In this document: positions 51,701-60,670 of the stretch, in pieces
How the letters are laid out: each line of letters starts with the position of its first letter
Position numbering within the stretch: position 1 is the first letter of the stretch
From: Flavobacteriaceae bacterium MAR_2009_75
GTDB taxonomy: Bacteria; Bacteroidota; Bacteroidia; Flavobacteriales; Flavobacteriaceae
Assembly: GCA_002813285.1 (NCBI GenBank)
Contig: PHTZ01000001.1
Location: 828,501 to 892,500 of the forward strand
Length of the DNA: 64,000 bases
Direction: 5' to 3'
Translations under genes and position numbers: made by a program
Notes under the pieces: generated by a model
What the model was told of the DNA's origin: nothing
What the model saw: the letters and a program-made list of their open reading frames with translations, nothing else
Database searches by the model: none

Positions 51701-52933
51701 ATGGACGCAGGATTATTTACAGCAAACAACGTATGGATGATGTTGGCTACAGCTTTGGTATTCTTCATGCATACCGGTTTCGCCTTTTTGGAAATTGGCT
51801 TGACCAGACAAAAAAATACAATCAACATTCTTTTTAAAAACATATTTATAATCACCGTAGGTCTTCTTTTATACTACGCATGGGGTTTTAATATGATGTA
51901 CCCAGGCTTCGAAGAAGGTTCTTCGGGAATTTTTGGATTTGCAGGATTTGGAATCGCAGCCCCAGAAGGCGGTATGACCCCTGATTACGCAGATGGCGGT
52001 TACACTTGGTGGACAGACTTCTTGTTTCAAGGAATGTTTGCCGCAACTGCCGCAACAATTGTTTCAGGTGCCGTTGCAGAACGAATCAAGATCGGTGCTT
52101 TCATGATTTTCACCGTAGTTTACGTTGGCCTTGTCTACCCTATAGTAGGTGCTTGGAAATGGGGTGGTGGATTCTTGGATTCTTGGGGATTCTACGATTT
52201 CGCAGGTTCAACCTTAGTTCACTCCGTTGGAGGATGGGCCGCATTGGTTGCCGTTTACTTATTAGGTTCTAGAATTGGAAAATTCGATGAAAGCGGAAAA
52301 CCAAAAGCAATTCCAGGACATAGCATACCAATGGCAACCGCAGGTGTTTTGATTCTATGGTTAGGTTGGTTCGGCTTTAACGGCGGATCAGTTCTTTCAG
52401 CCGACCCGGAATTAACTTCTTTAGTTTTGGTAACTACCAGTTTGGCAGCAGCAGCAGGTGGTGTAGGCGCATTTCTTCTTTCGACCATCATGTACAAAAA
52501 CCTTGACCTTACCATGTTCTTAAACGGTATTCTAGGTGGCTTGGTAGGTATTACAGCCGGTGCAGATTTAATGTCACCGAACGAAGCGGTCGTTATCGGC
52601 TTCTTGGCAGGTTTGATTATCGTACTTGGTGTAGCTCTAATAGATAAATTAAAGCTTGACGATCCAGTAGGTGCCGTTACAGTTCACTTGATCTGTGGTA
52701 TCTGGGGAACTCTTGCCGTAGGTCTCTTCGGCGATAAAGCTGGCGCTGGTCAGTTTATGACACAATTGTACGGTGTCTTAATCGTAGGTGCATTCTGCGT
52801 CGTGTGTTCATTTATTATTCTTGGCGCATTGAAAGCTATCATGGGCTTAAGAGTTACAAAAGAAGAAGAGATTGAAGGTCTCGATATTCACGAGCATGGT
52901 ATGGATGCATACCCTGATTTTATCAATGATTAA
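51701..52933 (+). CDS. amtB: Ammonium transporter AmtB
   Basis: 410 residues, about eleven helices. The N-terminal MMLATALVFFMHTGFAFLEIGL, the twin pore His in STLVHSVGGWAAL and AVTVHLICGIWG, and the periplasmic gate Trp/Phe region are typical. It brings ammonium or ammonia into the cell as a trimer and is gated by the P-II protein encoded upstream. The C-terminal tail (MGLRVTKEEEIEGLDIHEHGMDAYPDF) is the P-II docking region. A terminator follows before the porin gene. Confidence 0.97.
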   Translation: MDAGLFTANNVWMMLATALVFFMHTGFAFLEIGLTRQKNTINILFKNIFIITVGLLLYYAWGFNMMYPGFEEGSSGIFGFAGFGIAAPEGGMTPDYADGGYTWWTDFLFQGMFAATAATIVSGAVAERIKIGAFMIFTVVYVGLVYPIVGAWKWGGGFLDSWGFYDFAGSTLVHSVGGWAALVAVYLLGSRIGKFDESGKPKAIPGHSIPMATAGVLILWLGWFGFNGGSVLSADPELTSLVLVTTSLAAAAGGVGAFLLSTIMYKNLDLTMFLNGILGGLVGITAGADLMSPNEAVVIGFLAGLIIVLGVALIDKLKLDDPVGAVTVHLICGIWGTLAVGLFGDKAGAGQFMTQLYGVLIVGAFCVVCSFIILGALKAIMGLRVTKEEEIEGLDIHEHGMDAYPDFIND

Positions 52934-52966
52934 CAAAGGGAATACCGACTAACTCAAATTATATAA

Positions 52967-52996
52967 AAACGGAGCGTTTGGCAGAACGCTCCGTTT
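52967..52996 (+). terminator. Hairpin terminator after amtB
   Basis: Perfect 12-bp stem AAACGGAGCGTT/AACGCTCCGTTT with a 6-nt loop. The T run after it is short (TTTAAT), so some read-through into the porin gene is plausible. Confidence 0.75.
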
Positions 52997-53089
52997 AATA
53001 ACCCTTTTAACCAAAAGACCTTAAATATTCAAAATCGGGTCTCTCACTTAAATCTCCCTACCGGGAAACTAACAATTAAAAAATTTCAA

Positions 53090-54169
53090 ATGAAAGCGAT
53101 TATAAATACAAAGTACTTAAAAAATATTTTCTTATTGACTTTACTTTTCTCTTCAGCTGCAATATTTGCCCAAGAAGATGAAGAAGAAGGTTCTAAGTTT
53201 TCTTTTAGCGGTTCTATTGATGCCTATTATAGAGCAAATTTGAATGGTGACAACAGTTTTGACGATGGAACTGGTTTACCAGTAACAGCACCCGGCTCTT
53301 CCTTTGCCAACCTTCCAGGTTTTGCGCTAGGCATGGCTAACGTTATTGGAGCCTATGAAGGAGAAAAAGTTGGTTTCGTTGCTGATCTAGTTTTCGGACC
53401 AAGAGGTACAGATGCCATTTTTGCTTCTCCAATGTATTCCGCTACCGGAAACATCGTAAACCAATTATATGCGTATTGGAATGTATCTGACGCCGTTACA
53501 TTAACCTTTGGTAACTTTAATACTTTCTTAGGTTATGAGGTAATTTCTCCTGTAGCAAATTTCAACTACAGCACATCTTACCTTTTCTCTTACGGGCCAT
53601 TCAGCCACACTGGTTTAAAAGCTGACTTTGCACTATCTGATGACTTCAGTTTAATGTTGGCTGTAATGAACCCAACTGACTTAACTGAGTTCAACCCAAC
53701 CGGTCAGTATGCCTGGGGTGCTCAATTGGGCTATAGCGGACAGTACTTGAACCTTTTGATAGACAACGGTTCTTACGAAGTAGATTTCACTGGTGGTTTT
53801 GACCTTTCTGATACTTTCTTTCTTGGTTTGAACGCTGCTTATTTTGATGGTGATGAAGAAGATGGTGTTGGTAGTTTTGCCGGTGTGGCCGTTTATCCTC
53901 AGTTAGCCACTTCTGACAATTTCAGTATCGGACTTAGAGGTGAGTATTTTGCTGAGACAGATTTCTTCGGTGCAGTTGGTGGTAGTGATGCCGATGGTGA
54001 TGCTAGTGTATTTGCCGTAACCCTAACAGGTAGCGCCACTATAGGAGATTTGATTATCAAACCAGAATTAAGATTGGATAGCGCTTCAGAAGAAGTATTT
54101 ATAGATTCTGACGGAATGCCAATGGGTGGCCTTACCTCTTTTGTATTGGCAGCTATCTATTCGTTCTAA
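53090..54169 (+). CDS. Outer-membrane porin-like protein next to amtB
   Basis: 359 residues. Signal peptide 1-27 (ends AAIFAQ), an acidic stretch (EDEEEGSKFS), then many alternating amphipathic strands typical of an outer-membrane barrel (FSFSGSIDAYYRANLNG..., SFVLAAIYSF at the end, terminal Phe). It resembles the OprB/porin-like proteins that follow amtB in Bacteroidota. A role in passage of ammonium or small amines across the outer membrane is inferred from position only. It lies 157 nt from amtB, behind a hairpin. Confidence 0.82.
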   Translation: MKAIINTKYLKNIFLLTLLFSSAAIFAQEDEEEGSKFSFSGSIDAYYRANLNGDNSFDDGTGLPVTAPGSSFANLPGFALGMANVIGAYEGEKVGFVADLVFGPRGTDAIFASPMYSATGNIVNQLYAYWNVSDAVTLTFGNFNTFLGYEVISPVANFNYSTSYLFSYGPFSHTGLKADFALSDDFSLMLAVMNPTDLTEFNPTGQYAWGAQLGYSGQYLNLLIDNGSYEVDFTGGFDLSDTFFLGLNAAYFDGDEEDGVGSFAGVAVYPQLATSDNFSIGLRGEYFAETDFFGAVGGSDADGDASVFAVTLTGSATIGDLIIKPELRLDSASEEVFIDSDGMPMGGLTSFVLAAIYSF

Positions 54170-54211
54170 ACGATTTTATTGATTGAGTGTTTATAGTTTT
54201 AAGTTGTATTC

Positions 54212-54241
54212 AAGCCCTATCTGTGACGGATAGGGCTTTTA
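54212..54241. terminator. Bidirectional terminator between the porin and DUF1684 genes
   Basis: AAGCCCTATC pairs with GATAGGGCTT across a 7-nt loop, with T tail on the plus strand and A-rich flank on the other. It separates two convergent genes. Confidence 0.85.
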
Positions 54242-54244
54242 CAT

Positions 54245-54889
54245 TTAATTAGGCTCGAATGCCTTGACACCTGCAATCACTTGGGTATTTAGCGTATTGA
54301 CGCTGGGCACTATAGGGCATGAAAATTTTTTATTATAGGCGCAGTATGGGTTGTATGCGGTGTTAAAATCTATTGTAATCGAATCTCCAACAGGTATGGT
54401 CAGGTCAATGTACCTACCACCCGTATAGGTACTTTCTCCATTGGTGTCATCGGTGAAAGGCAAAAAAAGATAATCTCTATATTTTTCTTGCTGCATCAAC
54501 TCTTCATTTTGGTAGATTTCAAGCTGTCTTTCCTCTCCATTTAATGTAAAATAAGCAATACCATAGACTACCTCTTTCGACTTTCTATCGGTAGTTGTCG
54601 GCATCAAAAAAGGAAGCGCCTCAGGTGTACGCACAAATTTTGCGTTGATTACGTACGATGTATCGGGCGGAAAGAAATCAAGCGTCTCAAAATTTTTTCG
54701 ATATCGGTCTGGTAAAGGTGAAGTTTCAGGATCTTTAAACTCTTTGTTCAACTCTTTCTGAAAATCTAAAATATCTTTTAGGGCATCAGAACTGGGCTGA
54801 ACCACCTTTTCTTGAGCGACATCGTGATATTTCTTTTCCGGTTTACAAGCTAGAACCAACAGCAACGCTATAAAAATCAATTTCTTCAT
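54245..54889 (-). CDS. DUF1684 lipoprotein
   Basis: 214 residues. Lipoprotein signal with LACK lipobox (Cys15). The conserved DUF1684 hallmark AYNPYCAYNKKFSCPIVPSVNTL is near the C-terminus (about 178-200), preceded by the strands RYIDLTIPVGDSITIDFNTAY. The family is frequent in Bacteroidota and actinobacteria; its function is unknown. A TATTTTTG -7-like box lies at 54911-54918 (minus) with a leader of about 15 nt. Confidence 0.87.
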   Translation of the reverse strand: MKKLIFIALLLVLACKPEKKYHDVAQEKVVQPSSDALKDILDFQKELNKEFKDPETSPLPDRYRKNFETLDFFPPDTSYVINAKFVRTPEALPFLMPTTTDRKSKEVVYGIAYFTLNGEERQLEIYQNEELMQQEKYRDYLFLPFTDDTNGESTYTGGRYIDLTIPVGDSITIDFNTAYNPYCAYNKKFSCPIVPSVNTLNTQVIAGVKAFEPN

Positions 54890-55062
54890 AAAAACTTATT
54901 AGTTAAATATCAAAAATACAACATATCGCATTTTTGTTTAGATTTGATTTCATAGAACGACGAGATATGTCAATGCTTTCGATTAATACTAATGTCAAAA
55001 CCTATACCCAGAACAGGGTCAGGCGTAGCTATTTTTAAATCTTAAAGCATTTTAATATAGAC

Positions 55063-55092
55063 AAAGCCTGGCCTAATCGCCGGGCTTTTTTT
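55063..55092 (+). terminator. Orphan intrinsic terminator upstream of the MFS gene
   Basis: Ten-pair stem AAAGCCTGGC/GCCGGGCTTT (one G-U) with a 6-nt loop and a run of seven T on the plus strand. No gene upstream on this strand ends here: it is in the divergent gap 20 nt before the MFS start codon. It may be a leader attenuator or end a short RNA starting after 54890. Confidence 0.7.
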
Positions 55093-55112
55093 ATTTACCC
55101 AACCTCTAGAGC

Positions 55113-56312
55113 ATGAAAAAACTTTACCTGAATTATTTGGCATCTTTTAGCGGACTATCAAAAGAAGTCTGGTGGCTAGCGCTCATCACCTTAATAAATA
55201 GAGCGGGTACAATGGTAATACCTTTTCTATCACTTTATCTGACCCAAAACCTAGGCTTTACGCTAGAAAATGTAGGCAGCATCATGACCTGTTTTGGTCT
55301 CGGCTCTTTGGCGGGGGCTTGGTTGGGCGGTAAACTTACCGATATCTTCGGCTACTATAAGGTTATGCTTATCAGCCTATTTTTGACCGGCGTTTTATTT
55401 ATAGGTATTCAATTTCTACACGACTTTTGGTCCATATGTTCCGGCATCTTTATTCTTATGGTCGCAGCCGATGCTTTTAGACCGGCCGCTTTTGTTGCAC
55501 TCAGCGCATATAGTAAGCCAGAAAATAAAACGAGATCGGTTAGCTTGCTTCGTTTGGCCATAAATCTAGGTTTTAGTGCTGGGCCCGCACTTGGGGGCAT
55601 TCTTATTGCCTCTGTGGGATACGAAGGTCTTTTTTGGACCGACGGAGGCACTTGTATTATTGCCAGTATATTATTGCTATTGATTTTAAATCCGAAGCGA
55701 GCTAAAGTATCTGATGATATTATTGTAAAATCATCTCGTTCGGCTTATACTGATTTTCATTATTTGATCTTTATAATAAGTATGATTCTGTTCAGTTTCG
55801 CATTTGTTCAATACTTTTCGACAATCCCCATATTTTACAAAGAAATACATGCACTGAACGAGCTCAAAATTGGTTTGCTTTTGGCGCTGAACGGCTTTAC
55901 CATATTTGCCCTAGAGATGCCGCTTATCAAGTATATGGAAAATAAACCTTGGTCAAAATTAACGCACGTTCTCGTGGGGTTGATTTTAGTCGGATTGAGC
56001 TTTCTAGTGCTGAACATATTTAGTTGGACCGGGATTCTGGTTATCGGTATGCTCTTGATGACAGTAGGCGAGATGATTGCATTTCCGTTCTCCAATGCTT
56101 TTGCAATGGATAGAGCCAAAAACGGAAATCAAGGAGAATATATGGCTCTTTATACAATAGCCTTTTCTATTTCGCACGTATTCGCCCATAATTCAGGAAT
56201 GAAATCAATAGCTGAATTCGGCTTCGAAATTACATGGTACGGCATTACCCTAATATGTTTAATGGGCATTCTACTTCTAGCTTATTTAAAAAATGAAATG
56301 CAAAAAACGTAA
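55113..56312 (+). CDS. Major facilitator superfamily transporter
   Basis: 399 residues, about twelve helices. The MFS motif A-like GSLAGAWLGGKLTDIFGYYKVML lies between TM2 and TM3, and LRLAINLGFSAGPALGGILI follows in TM5 (antiporter motif C-like with GPALGG). This suits a drug/H+ antiporter-type exporter (MdtH/YqjV-like), substrate unknown. An intrinsic terminator sits just upstream, so expression may be attenuated. The esterase gene converges from the right. Confidence 0.88.
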   Translation: MKKLYLNYLASFSGLSKEVWWLALITLINRAGTMVIPFLSLYLTQNLGFTLENVGSIMTCFGLGSLAGAWLGGKLTDIFGYYKVMLISLFLTGVLFIGIQFLHDFWSICSGIFILMVAADAFRPAAFVALSAYSKPENKTRSVSLLRLAINLGFSAGPALGGILIASVGYEGLFWTDGGTCIIASILLLLILNPKRAKVSDDIIVKSSRSAYTDFHYLIFIISMILFSFAFVQYFSTIPIFYKEIHALNELKIGLLLALNGFTIFALEMPLIKYMENKPWSKLTHVLVGLILVGLSFLVLNIFSWTGILVIGMLLMTVGEMIAFPFSNAFAMDRAKNGNQGEYMALYTIAFSISHVFAHNSGMKSIAEFGFEITWYGITLICLMGILLLAYLKNEMQKT

Positions 56313-56330
56313 CGGGAATTTAGGTGAAGT

Positions 56331-57743
56331 TTACTCGGGCACCACATCGTATCGGGCATCTTTTAGATACTGCTCAATTATTTCATTGTATTCGGGCATG
56401 ATTCTAAGCAAAGCTGTATTTTCTAACGAGTACAATGCATCCCTATCAGTGAAACCTTGCTTCAGCAACTCTTCAAGATAGAACAGTGCCGCCCCATAAT
56501 CATCGAGCTTGGCACTGAAAGATATAACTTCTAGATATGCTGCATAATCTTTAGGAGAAATCACGGTCTTCAGCATATATAAAAAGTTCAGTGCCTCATA
56601 ATCGATAGGTTCTTGATCGCGAACAAAATATATGTTATCGATTATCAAAGCATGAATGTAACTCTCTAAACGATTTCCCATCTGTTGCATTAAGGGATCG
56701 GTATTCTTCTTGTACTTTTCGAGTTCGTCAATTTGATATTTCCACCATCCTAAATTATTGTAGTTATAGGTAAGAACGTCTTCCTCTAGGTAATATGAAT
56801 AATCATCCCTAACAAATTGCTCCTTCAAAAAATTATTATTTTGAATACGTTTCTGATTTTTGAACAGTCTACTCTTCCTTAAAATTTTTCTATTTTCTTT
56901 AACAGAATCGGTATCCTTAAATGGTCGGTAAACCTCAAGCATTTCATCTAATAGATTATTGGCCAGTATAGGTTGCTTATCGGTATAAAACTGGTTGACC
57001 TGAATTAGGTCTTCTTGATAATTCGTATTGATTAAGGTGGTATCAATAGCTATGTCTCCCTTTGCCATCGAAGCCATTGTAAAAATATCTAGGGCCTGTG
57101 AGAAGTATTTTTTTGGTGGCCATTCATGCTTACCATCAAAAAGCAAAAGTTGATTTGGAAATTTTAACCTATTCAAGGTAGATTCTATCGCAAGTAAATT
57201 GGGGTATCTATGATCTGAATTACCTATAACTCCCACAAAATGATATGGGCTTTTGCTTGAAAGCACTTCTGTATTGGCTATGGATGCGCCAAAAGTGACC
57301 ACACCGTTGATTCCCTTTATAAAAGTTGGCACTAAAGTAGAAAATCGGCCTCCGCTAGAAAAGCCCCCTACATAAATTCGCTCTTTATGAATTGGTAAAA
57401 TTGAAACCACCGTATTGATCATTCTACTCGTCGCAAGAATGTTTTTCGACATAGCAACCGTATCTGAAATATGATTCGGGCTTGCTAAAAGATAACCTTT
57501 CTCATCTGCAGCTTGCTTGAACATACTCATAGCCTGCTTACCCTTACCCTCTAAATCAAAGACAAATACAACAGGCCAAGCGCGGCCATTCTCAAAAGTA
57601 GTGGGAAGATAAAGTGAAAACGTTTCTGCTACGGAATCTCTAACAGAGAGAGAATCTATTATTACACCCTTTTTTAAAGTAATCTGCTGTGCAGCGCATG
57701 CCGTCACTATACTTAAGGCGAGAACGGTAAAAAGTTGTTTCAT
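56331..57743 (-). CDS. Lipoprotein alpha/beta-hydrolase (esterase-like)
   Basis: 470 residues. The N-terminus ends in a lipobox-like VTAC (Cys16), so it is probably an envelope lipoprotein. The hydrolase part is at about 20-235: oxyanion region VVFVFDLEGKG, nucleophile elbow GGFSSGG near residue 130, and His in DGKHEWPPKKYF. The C-terminal half is helical with no known motif (NQKRIQNNNFLKEQF...), perhaps a TPR-like cap. Feruloyl-esterase-like enzymes share this N-terminal layout; the substrate is unknown. It lies on the minus strand downstream of the second MscS gene with 35 nt between them. Confidence 0.8.
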   Translation of the reverse strand: MKQLFTVLALSIVTACAAQQITLKKGVIIDSLSVRDSVAETFSLYLPTTFENGRAWPVVFVFDLEGKGKQAMSMFKQAADEKGYLLASPNHISDTVAMSKNILATSRMINTVVSILPIHKERIYVGGFSSGGRFSTLVPTFIKGINGVVTFGASIANTEVLSSKSPYHFVGVIGNSDHRYPNLLAIESTLNRLKFPNQLLLFDGKHEWPPKKYFSQALDIFTMASMAKGDIAIDTTLINTNYQEDLIQVNQFYTDKQPILANNLLDEMLEVYRPFKDTDSVKENRKILRKSRLFKNQKRIQNNNFLKEQFVRDDYSYYLEEDVLTYNYNNLGWWKYQIDELEKYKKNTDPLMQQMGNRLESYIHALIIDNIYFVRDQEPIDYEALNFLYMLKTVISPKDYAAYLEVISFSAKLDDYGAALFYLEELLKQGFTDRDALYSLENTALLRIMPEYNEIIEQYLKDARYDVVPE

Positions 57744-57778
57744 ATAATTTAATTCATCAAAAATCTAGCCAATTTAAA

Positions 57779-58603
57779 CTACTCCCCTATTTTACCAATT
57801 TCAACACCTTCGGAATATGCTACTTCGACCCCATATTTATTAAAAGCATTTTTTATAGCCTTGTGAGTTTCGAAAGTAACATCCCAAAAGTTGTCAGGTT
57901 TCACATAAGGCCGCACTGTTAACTGCACATTATGGGAATCAAAATTAAGTATACCAACTTCCGGTTTTGGATCTTCTAATATGTTATCAACCCCACTCAA
58001 TGCCTCGAACAAGATTTCTCTAACCTTCGGGAAGCTTTCCTCATAAGGCATGGTAACATCTAACTCTAACCTAATCATACCTTTTTCGGTAAAATTGGTG
58101 ACCACCGAATCGGTTATCATTGAGTTCGGTATTATTAGAATTTTATTTCCAGGGGTAAGTACATCGGTACTGAAAATACCGATTTCAACCACTCGACCAA
58201 ATCGATCTTGTACATCTATCCAATCCCCCACCTTAAATGGTTTTAGTGTCAATATCAGAATTCCGGAAGCAAAATTACCTAAGCTGCCCTGTAACGCCAT
58301 ACCTACGGCAAAAGCAGCTGCGGCAAGAATTGCAAAAAGCCCGGTAAGGTCTGCTCCTAAAACGGTTGCGATTGCGAAGAGTACGGCCCCCTTAAGTATT
58401 ACGCCGACCGTTGAAGCCAAGAAAGGTGTCAAGGTTTCGGAAAAGCCTGTGCGCTCCAAGCCTTTCTTTACTAACTCTACAAGTTTTTGAACTATTTTGA
58501 AACCAATATAAAATATCAAAAGAGCAAGAAATATGCGCGGCAAATAGAACACTACCTTATCGATGGCGATCTGGGCATACTCATTTATTTTATTCCAATC
58601 CAT
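57779..58603 (-). CDS. Mechanosensitive channel, MscS family (second copy)
   Basis: 274 residues, close to E. coli MscS in size. TM1 at about 20-45, TM2 at about 70-95, pore helix with LAAAAFAVGMALQGSLGNFASGILILTLKPF, beta domain VGDWIDVQDRFGRVVEIGIFSTDVLTPGNKILIIPNSMI, and the cytoplasmic cage with VAYSEGVEIGKIGE at the end. Emergency release valve against osmotic down-shock. It is only distantly similar to the copy at 40754. An Lrp-type regulator gene lies upstream, 38 nt away on the same strand. Confidence 0.93.
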   Translation of the reverse strand: MDWNKINEYAQIAIDKVVFYLPRIFLALLIFYIGFKIVQKLVELVKKGLERTGFSETLTPFLASTVGVILKGAVLFAIATVLGADLTGLFAILAAAAFAVGMALQGSLGNFASGILILTLKPFKVGDWIDVQDRFGRVVEIGIFSTDVLTPGNKILIIPNSMITDSVVTNFTEKGMIRLELDVTMPYEESFPKVREILFEALSGVDNILEDPKPEVGILNFDSHNVQLTVRPYVKPDNFWDVTFETHKAIKNAFNKYGVEVAYSEGVEIGKIGE

Positions 58604-58619
58604 TGAATAAATTTACTAA

Positions 58620-58636
58620 TTAGAATTATGTTCTAA
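58620..58636. repeat. Short palindrome between the Lrp and mscS genes
   Basis: TTAGAA and TTCTAA arms with a 5-nt spacer, 17 nt before the mscS start codon. Possibly an operator; the spacing differs from that of the iron-box-like sites, so it is a different element. Confidence 0.3.
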
Positions 58637-58641
58637 ATAGT

Positions 58642-59103
58642 TCAACCTTGTGAATTTTTGCTGATAGGTGCATTTGAAACCACATTAGAGAGTATAATAT
58701 GTGTTCTGGTTTCTCCGTACTGAATCAACTTATCTATGAATTTCTCTAAATGAAATTGGTCATGCAGTACTACCTCCATTACAATATTTTCATTTCCTGT
58801 AATTCTATAGCAATTAACCACTTCTTTAAATGTTTTTACGATTTCTAGAAATGGTTTCAATTTTCCCATAAAAGCCCTTAAGGTTATTATCGCCTTGAGC
58901 TGGTGACCCGTTAGTACATGTGAGACTTTCGTTCTGTAACCTTCAATAATACCTAGGTCTTCCATCTTTTTTACCCGTTCCGCTACTGCAGGGGGTGTTA
59001 GCCCCACTTCTCGACCAATATTTGCGAAACTTTGTCGAGCATTATCTTGCAGGCATTTGAGTATTTTCCAGTTCAACTCATCGATATTTGCTTTCGAAAT
59101 CAT
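58642..59103 (-). CDS. Lrp/AsnC family transcriptional regulator
   Basis: 153 residues. N-terminal winged helix-turn-helix (LNWKILKCLQDNARQSFANIGREVGLTPPAVAERVKKMEDLGIIEGY) and C-terminal RAM domain (LKAIITLRAFMGKLKPF..., VNCYRITGNENIVMEVVLHDQFHLEKFIDKL) that binds amino acids. Such regulators act as dimers or octamers on nearby genes; the target is not known. It is transcribed from the divergent region at 59104-59218. Confidence 0.94.
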   Translation of the reverse strand: MISKANIDELNWKILKCLQDNARQSFANIGREVGLTPPAVAERVKKMEDLGIIEGYRTKVSHVLTGHQLKAIITLRAFMGKLKPFLEIVKTFKEVVNCYRITGNENIVMEVVLHDQFHLEKFIDKLIQYGETRTHIILSNVVSNAPISKNSQG

Positions 59104-59218
59104 TTTATATTAATAATTAATATTCAAAAGTGAATATAGCAATTTACTATTGATTATAAAGACAAATTTGAAATTTGGGTGGTAATTTTATAGTTATCAA
59201 TTGCTATGATAAGAAAAA

Positions 59219-59620
59219 ATGTCTTACGATAACCTAAGCGCACTACCCGTGTATAAAAAAGCCCTTGAGCTCTGCAAAATCAGCAGAGAGATAGCTTCTT
59301 ATGTTACATTCAATAAAGATTTATTAAAACTCTACCAGTCGAATAGTCTACGTGATAGCATAGCCGATTCTTTATTGACAGATACTATTCTTATACCTAA
59401 AAAAATAGCTCTGGCCGAAACCAGTGGCAAATATTCTGAAAGGCTTAAAAGCGCGGCCTACATAAATGTGATGATCAGAAATATCATGTCTTACTGTAAT
59501 GGTCTTGAGAATGACGGTGTCAAAGAAAAAGAGTATTTAAATCTTTTACGCCAAGAAATCAAAAGTTTTAGAAAGTCATTTAAGACATGGCGTACTTCTT
59601 TAAGAGATGGCTCTCTTTAA
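59219..59620 (+). CDS. Four-helix-bundle protein of unknown function
   Basis: 133 residues, entirely helical. ALPVYKKALELCKISREIASYV... SIADSLLTDTILIPKKIALAETS resembles the four-helix-bundle proteins known from 23S rRNA intervening sequences and Avd-like proteins, but the match is judged by eye and weak. No signal peptide. It starts 115 nt from the divergent Lrp gene; purU follows 99 nt later. Function unknown. Confidence 0.65.
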   Translation: MSYDNLSALPVYKKALELCKISREIASYVTFNKDLLKLYQSNSLRDSIADSLLTDTILIPKKIALAETSGKYSERLKSAAYINVMIRNIMSYCNGLENDGVKEKEYLNLLRQEIKSFRKSFKTWRTSLRDGSL

Positions 59621-59719
59621 AACTAACACTTCAATCTCGCTATATCATATAATCATCGTTTAATATTGATTTTGTTGCCGATAAAGTCATAATTTTAGGG
59701 TTTTCAAAAATAGATTCGA

Positions 59720-60571
59720 TTGAAAACTACCATACTCATAAATTGCTCGGACCAGACCGGAATTATCAATGCCGTAACAGGATACATTCACAAAAATCAA
59801 GGTAATGTTATTTACCTTGACCAACATGTAGACAAAGAAGCCAACGTATTTTTTATGCGTTTGGAAAGCGATTTCGAAAACGAAGGCTTTGATATAGACG
59901 AGTTCAACGAAGGCTTTCAAAAAGAACTGGCCGACAAATACAGAATGAGTTGGAGCATTCATCAGGCCGTTCCAAAACCTAAAATGGCCTTGTTTGTTTC
60001 TAAATACAATCACTGCCTCTATGATTTACTTAGTAGGTTTCATTCCGGTGAGTTGGATGTTGAAATACCGTTCATCATCAGCAACCACAACGACCTACAA
60101 CCTATCGCCAAGCAATTCGATATACCTTTTCATCATATACCGGTAAGTAAAGAAACCAAGGAAAGCGCCGAAAATGCACAATTAACTTTGTTGAAAGAAA
60201 AAGAAATAGACTTTATTGTTCTTGCGCGTTACATGCAAATTGTGAGCCCCAAGATAATTGACAACTACCCTAATAAAATAATCAACATTCACCATTCATT
60301 CTTACCTGCTTTTGCTGGAGCCAAACCCTATCATGCCGCATTCAAAAGAGGGGTCAAGATTATCGGTGCTACGAGTCACTACGTCACCGAAGAGCTAGAT
60401 GCAGGCCCTATTATCGAGCAAGACGTAACTGCAGTTTCCCATTCCCATAGCATTAAAGATTTTATTGCCAAGGGCAGAGACCTTGAGAAAATCGTTTTGG
60501 CCCGGGCGGTAAATCTTCACGTGCGACGAAAGACTATGGTATACAATAACAAAACCGTAATTTTTTCTTAA
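59720..60571 (+). CDS. purU: Formyltetrahydrofolate deformylase (TTG start)
   Basis: 283 residues. PurU releases formate from 10-formyltetrahydrofolate, balancing one-carbon pools and supplying formate for purine synthesis. N-terminal ACT domain (about 1-85: TTILINCSDQTGIINAVTGYIHKNQGNVIYLDQ). The formyltransferase-like domain follows with NIHHSFLPAFAGAKPYHAAFKRG carrying the catalytic His and EELDAGPIIEQD with the conserved Asp. The N-terminus matches the family from its first residues; the only start is TTG at 59720, with a stop codon three codons upstream. Confidence 0.93.
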   Translation: MKTTILINCSDQTGIINAVTGYIHKNQGNVIYLDQHVDKEANVFFMRLESDFENEGFDIDEFNEGFQKELADKYRMSWSIHQAVPKPKMALFVSKYNHCLYDLLSRFHSGELDVEIPFIISNHNDLQPIAKQFDIPFHHIPVSKETKESAENAQLTLLKEKEIDFIVLARYMQIVSPKIIDNYPNKIINIHHSFLPAFAGAKPYHAAFKRGVKIIGATSHYVTEELDAGPIIEQDVTAVSHSHSIKDFIAKGRDLEKIVLARAVNLHVRRKTMVYNNKTVIFS

Positions 60572-60670
60572 AAGAAATTTCTACTATAAGATTTGAGTAA
60601 AGTATCCGTTTTCTTTGTAGCAAGAAGACATGGAGAGCTTCGCTGTTTAAATAACTTTAAGTAAAAATCA

